A stretch of DNA of 13,467 bases from CAWACC01 sp964390695 (GCA_964390695.1 CAYMKI010000085.1:1-13467); one strand, 5' to 3'; counted from the stretch's first letter, positions 1-6,206 are shown. The notes: a model not told the origin generated them from the letters alone. Translations and numbers: made by a program.

Positions 1-33
1 GCCCCGAAGGGGCAACGCGCCCCTGGGTAAATG
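1..33. repeat. GC-rich hairpin repeat fragment at left edge
   Basis: Positions 1-5 (GCCCC) and 9-13 (GGGGC) form a perfect 5-bp stem with a GAA loop. The 9-13 arm could instead pair with GCCCC at 19-23. The CCCTGGGT that follows resembles the right arm of the palindromic element at 839-901, and GCCCCGAAGG recurs at 1009-1018 inside the nested repeat. I read this as the cut-off end of an intergenic repeat that continues left of the window. It has no coding potential. Confidence 0.4.
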
Positions 34-113
34 CAGATTTAGCGGGAACTGCTGCAGGTTCATTTTGTGAATTGCTGAAAAAATATTTGTTTTGCATAAT
101 CAGGTCATTTTTG

Positions 114-143
114 TTGAAGATATAGAGATTCTTTGATTAGAAT
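114..143 (+). promoter_or_regulatory. Possible promoter upstream of the small hydrophobic protein gene
   Basis: TTGAAG (114-119) and TAGAAT (138-143) are separated by 18 bp and resemble -35 and -10 boxes. A 6-bp inverted repeat, GATTCT (127-132) and AGAATC (139-144) around a 6-nt loop, overlaps the -10 box and could be an operator. A rival pair is TTGCTG (72-77) and CATAAT (95-100) with a 17-bp spacer. Either would give a leader of more than 150 nt. This is inferred from consensus matching only. Confidence 0.22.
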
Positions 144-204
144 CCTCGAATATATCATGTCAGACTCCAAAGTATTTGAAGTGATTAGTGTTTATAGATG
201 ATAT

Positions 205-225
205 CAAGCGCTCAAACAGCGTTTG
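205..225 (+). other. Leader hairpin
   Basis: CAAGCGCT (205-212) pairs with AGCGTTTG (218-225), including one G-T wobble, around a CAAAC loop. It lies about 80 nt upstream of the 305 start, in the presumed untranslated leader. No riboswitch class is recognised. The rest of 34-304 is AT-rich with no ORF. Confidence 0.3.
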
Positions 226-304
226 CATGGCAATTTAATATATTCGGATCGGATTCATTGTTAGCATTGAGATAAAGAAAGAGAAAAAATAAGGAGGATT
301 TATT

Positions 305-799
305 ATGACGTTCGATGCAATAAAAGCAGGATTATCAAATTTATGGGATCAAATTGTGAGCACAGGCTCTGCAGTCGTTGCCAAAGGAAGCGAACTTGTA
401 GCTACCTACGGCCCTATAGCCAAAACGCAAGCCGTGGCTTTGGCAACATTAGCCCATAGCAGCGTGACGGTACCGGTAGTGGCTCAAGCTACGGCTTTAG
501 TGGCTCCTCTGGGAGTTGCAGGACCTGCCGTATGGCTAGTTCCCGCTGCTGGAGCTGGATTGATCAGCATGGCCTTGAATAGCAAAGGGGATGAAGTAGA
601 AAGCTCCGTTGCCAGGGTGGCCTTGAGGATTACCGGTTTTGTATTTGCCGTCGCTGCCGGAGCTGCCGCTGCGGTATTCATGGGATCGATTTTAGGACTG
701 GGAACAACCTTGGGCATCGCCGCTACATATGGAACAGGCGCTGTAGTCGCTTTGGGCTTTTCTTTGATGCCGTGCGTGGGAAAAGAACCGGAAGTTTAA
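305..799 (+). CDS. Small Ala/Gly-rich hydrophobic protein, candidate inclusion-membrane-type protein
   Basis: I do not recognise this 164-residue protein. The start is well supported: AAGGAGG at 291-297 lies 7 nt before the ATG. Residues 1-50 form a mildly amphipathic N-terminus without a classical signal peptide. Residues 55-90 are hydrophobic and Pro/Ala-rich. After a short charged stretch (93-104), residues about 108-156 form a long hydrophobic block that can be read as two membrane segments (about 110-130 and 134-155) joined by a small Gly/Thr turn. A paired hydrophobic hairpin of 40-60 residues is the hallmark of chlamydial Inc proteins, so insertion into the vacuole or inclusion membrane is possible. 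Inc proteins are poorly conserved in sequence and this is shape-based inference only. Small Ala/Gly segments also occur in holin-like and pore-forming peptides. The gene stands alone, followed by a repeat-rich spacer. Confidence 0.75.
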   Translation: MTFDAIKAGLSNLWDQIVSTGSAVVAKGSELVATYGPIAKTQAVALATLAHSSVTVPVVAQATALVAPLGVAGPAVWLVPAAGAGLISMALNSKGDEVESSVARVALRITGFVFAVAAGAAAAVFMGSILGLGTTLGIAATYGTGAVVALGFSLMPCVGKEPEV

Positions 800-838
800 C
801 CTTCGGCAAGTGAACAAGTTAATCCGGATAGCTGCTCT

Positions 839-901
839 ATCATCAGCCTAAAGGGCTGGAACGTAATAGCCCAGGGCACCGCCCTGGGTTAGGGTGATGA
901 T
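839..901. repeat. Palindromic intergenic repeat, copy C
   Basis: This element is about 63 bp, bounded by a short terminal inverted repeat ATCATCA (839-845) and TGATGAT (895-901). Inside are two hairpins: CAGCC/GGCTG (844-848 and 854-858), and a perfect 8-bp stem CCCAGGGC/GCCCTGGG (870-877 and 881-888) with an ACC loop. Thirty nucleotides (853-882) are identical to 5610-5639, so it belongs to the same family as the copies at 5591-5660 and 6046-6115. It lies 39 bp after the stop of the 305-799 gene. The strong stem could help end transcription in either direction, but there is no clean T-tract directly after it. Confidence 0.8.
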
Positions 902-936
902 TTTGTACCTATTTTAGGTGGAAAAATCATACGGGT

Positions 937-1138
937 TTAAGCCGCGTTAGCGGCGGAAGCATGTAGCCACTGGCGTAAGCCTGTGGTATAGATTATATCA
1001 AAAATAAAGCCCCGAAGGCGGCGACAGAAAATAGTTAGTAATGCATATCTGTCGCCGTTTCACGGCTCAAACTCATTAGCTATGGTTTCCACAGGCTTAC
1101 GCCTGTGGCTACATGCTTCCGCCGCTAACGCGGCTTAA
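937..1138. repeat. Nested inverted repeat with 50-nt arms (REP/BIME-like)
   Basis: The left arm 937-986 and right arm 1089-1138 are reverse complements with a single mismatch (971 against 1104). Each arm is itself two hairpins: GCCGC-GTTA-GCGGC and a CCACAGGC/GCCTGTGG stem around GTAA, with one mismatch in the left copy. The 102-nt centre holds another perfect stem, CGGCGACAGA (1019-1028) with TCTGTCGCCG (1048-1057), around a 19-nt loop. The layout, two hairpin units in head-to-head orientation around a spacer, is that of REP doublets, BIMEs or REPINs. It lies downstream of the minus-strand ankyrin gene. I see no coding sequence and no obvious target-site duplication. A short piece of the same motif (TGTAGCCAC, 1183-1191) abuts the ankyrin stop codon. 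Confidence 0.85.
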
Positions 1139-1196
1139 GCTCATGTAGTTCTATATCTTATGTGTTATATCTGGTTGGTGTATGTAGCCACCTATC

Positions 1197-4100
1197 TTAT
1201 TGCTTGTATTTCTCTAAATAATAGGCATGCAGGTCCGGAAATTTCTCGATGACCTTAGGTAGCATTGTATTGCCTTGGGCATCAAAGTATAGTTTAGCTC
1301 CATGATCGATGAGAAGCTTGGCTAGGGCATGGCTCCATGCGGTATCGGGAGGGATATCATACAGGGGAGGCGTGTGAATCCGATCGGTGGGATTGAGTGC
1401 CCGTTGAACTTGTTCAGGATTTTTCAAGAGTAATTTTATAATTTCCAAGTCTTCCACCTGTTTAATGATAAAGATGGCGTCATGAATAGGCGGGCGATTA
1501 CTATCGACACAGCTAGACACATCTGCACCGCATTCCATCACAAGGGCCAGGAGTTCTTTATTTTTTTGCAGATTTGCACCCTCAAACAACAAACCATGTA
1601 AGGGAGTGTAGCCGAATTCGTTGGCAGCATTCACTTTTTGTTTCAGCAGATTGGCCTTATTCGATACTTCAGCTTCCTGTTTCCATGCGTTTAAAAGTTC
1701 TATGGCGAGGGCTGTATGGAATTGAACGCATAAACCATGCAGAGGGGTGAAACCTCTCGATGTTTTGATGTCCATTTCAAGCCCTTTTTGCTTATAGAGA
1801 GCGAATAAAGACGGGAATCTATATATTTGTTCGATGAATGTGTCGTGAAGTCGAGCGCCGTGTTCTAGTAATAATTGGATAATGGGTAGACTATTTTCTT
1901 TTCGAGGCACGGCATAGTCGAGTAAAGTGAACCCTTGTTTGTCCTGCTTATTTAAAATAATGGATTTATCGGGAAAAGCTTCTAGCAAGATTTTAAGCAA
2001 TGGAAGATTATATTCTTGTAGACACAAGGCATAGTGGAGTATCGTCCATTCATCTTGGTCATGCTTACTTAAAATAAGCGATTTATCCGGACAGGCTTCG
2101 AGCAAGGTTTTAAAGATCTCTACATCTTTGAGGCTTTCCACGATGGTAAGAGCTGAATGCAATGCTGTTTTGCCTTCAAGTGTTTCCTGCGTTAAATCGG
2201 CTCCGGAATCTAAGAACAAAGGCAATATATCTTCAATAGCTGTTAAGGTTGCGATATTGTCAAATATAAGCTTGAATGGGGTATAGCCCTTGTGGTTGGG
2301 GCTATTCATTTTTTGCTTGAGAAGAGTGGAATCATTCGATGATGCACTCTCCCGTTTCCAGGCTTCTAACAACTCTAGGGCGAAAGATTTATTTTTCCAT
2401 ACACATAGGTGATGGAGGGGGGTATTGCCCTCAGCATCTTTAAGCTCGAGTTTAAGTCCCTTATCTTTATAATATTCAAGCGAAAAAGCGTTAAAAGCCA
2501 GCTCGGCGCCTTGGTCGAGCAATAACTGAATAAGGGCATCGTTAGGTTCCGGTTGACGGATGGCGAAATCAAACAAGGTAAGCTCGTTTTTAATGATTCG
2601 ATTTAATGCCTGCTTCTTATCTGGACAAGCATCCAGCACGGTTTTAAAGATGTCTACATCTTGTGGTGTTTTGACGCAGAAAAGTGCAGATTCTAGAGGG
2701 GTAGTATTGCCTTTTTCAGATAGCGCAGTCAAATCGGCCCCGCACGCGATAAATAGCTGGATGAGGGCTTGTATAGAGTGCAGGTTTTTGGCTTGCAGAA
2801 AAAGAGAGTGTGTAGGGGTAAAACCATCGTTATCGGGATGGTTCAGACAGTTTTTCAAAGCCTCTTGGTGCGAGGGGCTTGGGTTTTCTTGTTTCCATGC
2901 TTGCAGTAATTGTAGAGCTAATTCTTTGTTGTCTTGCGAGCAGAAGTTGCCCAAAGCAGATTCTCCGCTACTATCGATAATATTGGAAGCGAGTCCGCCT
3001 TTTATGAAATAGGAGAGGAGGAGTTGGTTAATTTCAGGTTTGCTACCTAAATAAACATCTATTTTTAAGGCGGCATCTTTGTCTAAAAGCCATTTGAGTA
3101 ATTTCGCGTTTTGGCGTCTATAAGCAATCGCTGTAAGGCGGTGGTAGGTTTGTTTCGGGTGTTCGAGAAGAGCCGGTTTTAGAGTTTCCAATTTATGGCG
3201 TATGTCTTCTCTAAAAAAATTGGCGGCCAATAGTTCATCGTAGACCTCGTTGACGTTGAAGAACGGTTTTAGCAGAGGTTCGGCCTGTGCCTGCTCCAAT
3301 ACAGAGAGAGAATTGATCAGGTCATGCCTTAGCCATTTTGCATATATGTTTTTTACTAATGGCAGAACCTGTTGTACTGTCAGGGAAGGATTTTCTTTCA
3401 TAAAATGCCAGATTAAAAGCCCTTTGAGAGCCATTTTTGCGCCTACCCACGTGCAATTGCCGGTAATCTGATGTTTTAAAGGGAGGTAGTCAAGACGTTC
3501 TAAGCCGAGTTCTTGGAGGATTCCGCATTTTAAGTATTCAATGTGGGCGGCTTTTTTTTCTTCTCGAATTTGCACTGCAGCTTCTGCTTCCGATATTTTG
3601 CCGTAATCCTTGGCTATTTTTTGTGAGATCTCGTTATCTTCAAGCTTTAGGTTGCGGATAGATAAGATTTTTTTTATGGCTTGAGGGATGTGGGAGGGAG
3701 ATGTGATGTTATAGATCTTCAATCCCGGTTCTTCTCCCGAACAGTCGCCACGATTGCCTATCATGAGGCAGTCCTTGGAGCAGATGACTGTGATAGCATG
3801 TTTAAACCAGCCGGCTGCGATGCTTACGACTTCGCCTCGATGGATTTTTTCGACAATCTCCTCAGGAGAGAGATGATTGGAGTTTTTTAAGATGGAAGGA
3901 AGTTGCTGAACAAAAGAAGGTGCATCAGTAATCGTCTTTAAATACGATTCCAAGGAATGGGCTATTCCCGCATAAGCCAAGAAATGGGTAGATCCTTCAA
4001 ACAGATTTCCCGGGAGCGAGTGCCGCAGTCCTAGCAATTTCAGATTATTTATGAGTGTAGTTAACCCTTTGTCTGCCTGGATAAGTGGCGCATGCGCCTC

Positions 4101-5411
4101 GGCTGGCGAGGGGTGCCGTGCTTCGTAACAGAGCAAGGGGGTTGTGGCGTCTTGATCGATAATGCGGGCATTGGCTCCATTTTGCAGCAGCAGGGAGATC
4201 TTGTCGGCGTCGACCGTTAGGTGCAGGGGACTTTGGTTTTTATTGTTCAAAGAGTTAACATCCAGCCCGAGATCGATTAGAAACTGGAATAGTTGTAAGT
4301 CTTTTTCCTTAAAACTTGCCATGTTATGAAGATAAGTATTTTGATTTTTGGTGCGGTGATGGTCATCCATTCCTAATTTGATCCAGAGCTGTAATAAAGG
4401 AATCCGCTCTTGGGGTTTGTAATTGAGCACGAGTATTTTTAATAATTCAGGATCCTCGGGATGGCCGAACTGATTTACTTGGTCGATGGTGGCACCCTTA
4501 TCTAGAAAACAGCGAATCAGGGCTTCATTTCCCGATCTCACAGCACAGTGTAGAGGTTTATCAGGGCCTGTTCCAATGTCGAAAGAGGCGTGGAGATCTA
4601 GCAAGAGTTTTGCAGTGCTTACAGCCTGAATAGACGCTGCGCATCTCAAAGGAGTTATTTGCCGCACGAAACCATGGGTATCGGTATAGCTGCAGGTAGA
4701 GTCTATATTTAGGCCTTTATTCAAGAGTAATCGGCACACTTCTACATAACCTTTGGTAGCGGCAAGATGCAGGTAGGTACAACCTGCGGATGTAGCCTTG
4801 CTGATTTGGGCGCCCTGCTGGATTAAAAGGGCTGCCATTTTTTCACCTTGTTGAGGATTGGACAAGATCATGGCGTAATGTAGAGGAGTGATGCTCATCG
4901 AAGTGGGTATCGTAAAAGGCTCGCCCGATAAGGTTTCTAAAAACAATTGAGGATTCGGGTTGGCGAACGTGGCCTGTTGTTCGAGTAATTGGGGATTATG
5001 CTTTAAGAGAGCTTCTGCGACGACTAGATTTTCGCGGCAGATGGCGTCATGCAGATAGGTGATTCCAGAATCAGCTACTTGCAATGTCAGGTCGGCGCCG
5101 TTTTCTATCAGAAATAGCGCTATGTCATTGAATCCATAAGCCATGGCATAAAATAAGGCAGAAGTAGGTAGAGTTTCCTTGGGTTGATTAAGGGGCAAGC
5201 CTAGGTGGATGATCTTTTTACACAAAGCCAAATCGTTCAGCTGCACTGCTGCTATTAAAGGGGGGAATTGGGTTTTGGCGGACGCTATGTGTTCGGGAGG
5301 GATTCCTCTCGCTAGCATGACGGCTTCTATTTCCGACCAGGCTCGTGCTTCCACGCTAGGTGGGAGAGGGGAGTCCTGGCTTGTATACGATGATGATGAA
5401 ATGGGAAGCAT
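1197..5411 (-). CDS. Giant ankyrin-repeat protein with internal Cys/His module, probable host-interaction protein
   Basis: This 1404-residue protein is built mostly from ankyrin repeats, recognised by recurring TPLH, LLL..GA and related signatures (for example residues 175-210, 211-240, 996-1003, 1268-1275). The ATG at 5411 is preceded by AAAGGA about 6 nt away. The N-terminal 20 residues are Ser/Pro-rich with no signal peptide or membrane segment, compatible with a type III-secreted or cytosolic protein. Residues about 50-430 are the first ankyrin block. Residues about 455-745 have no ankyrin pattern and carry a GWFKHAI motif (H538), N553-R-G and a Q-I-T-G-N-C motif (Q648, C653). Residues about 808-1404 form the second ankyrin block, made of three super-repeats. 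Ankyrin proteins of intracellular bacteria often act inside the host cell. Here that role, and any enzyme activity, is inferred. The gene is monocistronic and flanked on both sides by palindromic repeats. Confidence 0.9.
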   Translation of the reverse strand: MLPISSSSYTSQDSPLPPSVEARAWSEIEAVMLARGIPPEHIASAKTQFPPLIAAVQLNDLALCKKIIHLGLPLNQPKETLPTSALFYAMAYGFNDIALFLIENGADLTLQVADSGITYLHDAICRENLVVAEALLKHNPQLLEQQATFANPNPQLFLETLSGEPFTIPTSMSITPLHYAMILSNPQQGEKMAALLIQQGAQISKATSAGCTYLHLAATKGYVEVCRLLLNKGLNIDSTCSYTDTHGFVRQITPLRCAASIQAVSTAKLLLDLHASFDIGTGPDKPLHCAVRSGNEALIRCFLDKGATIDQVNQFGHPEDPELLKILVLNYKPQERIPLLQLWIKLGMDDHHRTKNQNTYLHNMASFKEKDLQLFQFLIDLGLDVNSLNNKNQSPLHLTVDADKISLLLQNGANARIIDQDATTPLLCYEARHPSPAEAHAPLIQADKGLTTLINNLKLLGLRHSLPGNLFEGSTHFLAYAGIAHSLESYLKTITDAPSFVQQLPSILKNSNHLSPEEIVEKIHRGEVVSIAAGWFKHAITVICSKDCLMIGNRGDCSGEEPGLKIYNITSPSHIPQAIKKILSIRNLKLEDNEISQKIAKDYGKISEAEAAVQIREEKKAAHIEYLKCGILQELGLERLDYLPLKHQITGNCTWVGAKMALKGLLIWHFMKENPSLTVQQVLPLVKNIYAKWLRHDLINSLSVLEQAQAEPLLKPFFNVNEVYDELLAANFFREDIRHKLETLKPALLEHPKQTYHRLTAIAYRRQNAKLLKWLLDKDAALKIDVYLGSKPEINQLLLSYFIKGGLASNIIDSSGESALGNFCSQDNKELALQLLQAWKQENPSPSHQEALKNCLNHPDNDGFTPTHSLFLQAKNLHSIQALIQLFIACGADLTALSEKGNTTPLESALFCVKTPQDVDIFKTVLDACPDKKQALNRIIKNELTLFDFAIRQPEPNDALIQLLLDQGAELAFNAFSLEYYKDKGLKLELKDAEGNTPLHHLCVWKNKSFALELLEAWKRESASSNDSTLLKQKMNSPNHKGYTPFKLIFDNIATLTAIEDILPLFLDSGADLTQETLEGKTALHSALTIVESLKDVEIFKTLLEACPDKSLILSKHDQDEWTILHYALCLQEYNLPLLKILLEAFPDKSIILNKQDKQGFTLLDYAVPRKENSLPIIQLLLEHGARLHDTFIEQIYRFPSLFALYKQKGLEMDIKTSRGFTPLHGLCVQFHTALAIELLNAWKQEAEVSNKANLLKQKVNAANEFGYTPLHGLLFEGANLQKNKELLALVMECGADVSSCVDSNRPPIHDAIFIIKQVEDLEIIKLLLKNPEQVQRALNPTDRIHTPPLYDIPPDTAWSHALAKLLIDHGAKLYFDAQGNTMLPKVIEKFPDLHAYYLEKYKQ
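1200..2990 (-). repeat. Three ankyrin super-repeats within the coding sequence
   Basis: The C-terminal 597 residues of the ankyrin protein repeat as large units beginning near residues 808, 988 and 1212. Each unit runs in the same order: an ankyrin ending in an A-x-x-L-L-x-A-W-K stretch, a linker, an ankyrin with G-[YF]-T-P, a GAD-containing ankyrin, then a D-[VL]-[ED]-I-[FI]-K stretch. The first two units share DVDIFKTVLDACPDK (918-932) and DVEIFKTLLEACPDK (1096-1110). At DNA level 2617-2662 and 2083-2128 match at 40 of 46 positions, exactly 178 codons apart. Unit 2 is longer and contains an extra 39-residue ankyrin (LLEACPDKS at 1103 and LLEAFPDKS at 1142). Confidence 0.8.
3177..4049 (-). 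other. Non-ankyrin Cys/His module in the ankyrin protein (residues about 455-745)
   Basis: The ankyrin pattern stops here and a compact domain appears. In order it shows a helical lead-in, L-x-P-E-E-I-V-E-K-I-H-R-G-E, then a strand-like stretch with GWFKHAI (H538), ICSKDCLMIGNRG (N553, D556), a charged helix (about 585-625), and HQITGNCTW (Q648, C653, W655) at the start of a helix. A Gln a few residues before a Cys that caps a helix, together with a His in a hydrophobic strand, is typical of papain-fold active sites. The order His-then-Cys matches permuted members of that fold such as LRAT/NlpC-P60-like proteins. Legionella AnkH is, as I recall, a precedent for ankyrins joined to a cysteine-protease-like domain. 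Catalysis is not shown by sequence alone. Confidence 0.45.
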
Positions 5412-5431
5412 GATAAATCCTTTAGTATTAA

Positions 5432-5454
5432 ATTATATTTAGTCAATAATATCA
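5432..5454 (-). promoter_or_regulatory. Candidate promoter of the ankyrin gene
   Basis: Read on the minus strand, TGATATTAT (5446-5454) is an extended -10 box (TGn followed by TATTAT, 5 of 6 matches), about 35 bp before the start codon. A perfect TATAAT lies at 5432-5437, about 20 bp before the start. Neither has a convincing -35 box at the right distance. The surrounding 5412-5520 sequence is very AT-rich. One of the two is likely the real -10, by consensus only. Confidence 0.35.
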
Positions 5455-5590
5455 CACCGTTGTTTTTTTTAGTATTAATATTTGTAATATGTGTTAATTA
5501 AATTGATGTGAATTATGATTAGTTTATTTCAAATTTATCTCGTAAAGTTAATTGTTATATTTGCAGTCTATAAGTCTACCTATCCATACT

Positions 5591-5660
5591 GCCCTCTCAC
5601 CAGCCCAAGGGGCTGGAACGTAATAGCCCAGGGCACCGCGCTTACCATTACCCATTTTAT
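5591..5660 (+). repeat. Palindromic intergenic repeat, copy A
   Basis: This 70-nt element matches the reverse complement of 6046-6115 at 63 of 70 positions, and its 5610-5639 core is identical to 853-882. It starts with a 7-bp stem CCAGCCC/GGGCTGG (5600-5606 and 5610-5616, AAG loop). The second stem, intact in copy C, is damaged here: CCCAGGGC is followed by GCGCTTAC rather than its complement. Short ORFs that cross it on both strands are by-products of the repeat. Confidence 0.8.
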
Positions 5661-5682
5661 AAGATATCCTTATTGCTTCAAG

Positions 5683-5719
5683 TTCAACGCAGAGGGCGCG
5701 GAGGCGCAAAGACGCGGAG
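5683..5719. repeat. Degenerate CGCAGAGG-type short-period repeat
   Basis: The stretch is a degenerate run of CGCAGAGG/CGCGGAG/CGCAAAGA units with a period of about 8-9. Matching material in the opposite sense, CCTCTGTGGGCTCTGTGG, lies at 5944-5961. I recall such purine-rich direct repeats with an inverted partner as a common intergenic element in unrelated bacteria, where they give spurious NAEDAE-like ORFs. No gene is called here. Confidence 0.45.
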
Positions 5720-5742
5720 TAAAGGCTTAAGAAGCAACAACT

Positions 5743-5771
5743 TAAAATTGCGCGCGAAGCGCACAATTTTA
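5743..5771. repeat. Strong hairpin, 13-nt arms
   Basis: TAAAATTGCGCGC (5743-5755) pairs with GCGCACAATTTTA (5759-5771) around a GAA loop, with one C-A mismatch. It sits between the two inverted copies of the 70-nt repeat. There is no T-tract after it on either strand, so it is not a standard intrinsic terminator. Confidence 0.7.
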
Positions 5772-5778
5772 GCGCTGT

Positions 5779-5803
5779 CATTCAAACCCGTCGGGTTTGA
5801 ATG
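5779..5803. repeat. Perfect palindrome, 12-nt arms
   Basis: CATTCAAACCCG (5779-5790) and CGGGTTTGAATG (5792-5803) are perfect reverse complements around a single T. It begins 7 bp after the preceding hairpin. As RNA or cruciform it gives a stem of about 10-11 bp. It may be a REP-type unit or a binding site for a dimeric protein. Confidence 0.7.
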
Positions 5804-6002
5804 AACCCTCTGAGCATCAGCGACTCTGCAAATCTGTGTTTGAAATATAAAACGAAGATCCAAGTTATTTCACGATAGAGGGCGCTGAAAGCAGCTGTCT
5901 TGTTCTGTGAGGCACTCATTTGCTGCAAACTCTTTGTTATATTCCTCTGTGGGCTCTGTGGTTTTTAATTTATTATTTTATGAGGGTTTGTGAATAGTCA
6001 CC

Positions 6003-6029
6003 AGAGATCCTTTTGTTAAAAGGTTCTCT
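6003..6029. repeat. Hairpin with 12-nt arms
   Basis: AGAGATCCTTTT (6003-6014) pairs with AAAAGGTTCTCT (6018-6029) around a GTT loop, with one T-T mismatch. It lies 16 bp before the inverted repeat copy at 6046-6115. There is no clear U-tract, so a terminator role is uncertain. The stretch 5804-6002 shows no ORF of note and no structure beyond the short repeat at 5944-5961. Confidence 0.6.
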
Positions 6030-6045
6030 TACAATCAATTTTCTA

Positions 6046-6115
6046 ATAAAATGGGTAATGACAAGGGCACCGCCCTGGGCTATTACGTTCCAGCCCTTTG
6101 GGCTGGTGAGAGGGC
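6046..6115 (-). repeat. Palindromic intergenic repeat, copy B (inverted)
   Basis: This is the reverse-orientation partner of 5591-5660. The 7 differences out of 70 are concentrated in the second hairpin: its loop reads GGT in element orientation where copies A and C read ACC, and its closing arm is GCCCTTG. The first stem CCAGCCC/GGGCTGG (6090-6096 and 6100-6106, TTT loop) is intact. Together the two copies bound a segment of 385 bp. Confidence 0.8.
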
Positions 6116-6139
6116 TGTCAGAAAAGTACAAACCTTAGA

Positions 6140-6179
6140 GCCGCTAAAGCGGCTTAAACTCATGAGGTTCTATATCTTA
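6140..6179 (-). terminator. Repeat-derived hairpin downstream of the nucleotidyltransferase gene, possible terminator
   Basis: AGCCGCT and AGCGGCT (6139-6145 and 6148-6154) form a stem. On the minus strand it is followed by a mixed T-rich stretch (CTAAGGTTTGTACTTTTCT), so it could end transcription of the 6207-8378 gene. The 40 nt at 6140-6179 match 1121-1160 at 36 positions, including the tail GTTCTATATCTTA. Both copies lie about 30 bp after the stop codon of a minus-strand gene (27 bp here, 36 bp at the ankyrin gene). Confidence 0.45.
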
Positions 6180-6206
6180 CATATTCGTGCTTTGAAAGCA
6201 GCCAAG

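Noticed and set aside
839..1138. CRISPR array
   Set aside because: There are no regularly spaced direct repeats. The repeats are inverted and nested, and no cas gene is present.
937..1138. Insertion sequence or classical MITE
   Set aside because: No transposase ORF and no clear target-site duplication next to the 50-nt arms. A REP-like origin fits better on present evidence.
2560..3012. 150-codon plus-strand ORF
   Set aside because: It lies wholly inside the ankyrin gene on the opposite strand, has Cys/Ser-rich unnatural composition and no ribosome site. It is an antisense shadow.
5515..5781. Overlapping short ORFs on both strands (71 and 77 codons)
   Set aside because: They run through the palindromic repeat and the short-period repeat. 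Their sequence is that of the repeats, they lack ribosome sites, and such ORFs are common by-products of intergenic repeats.
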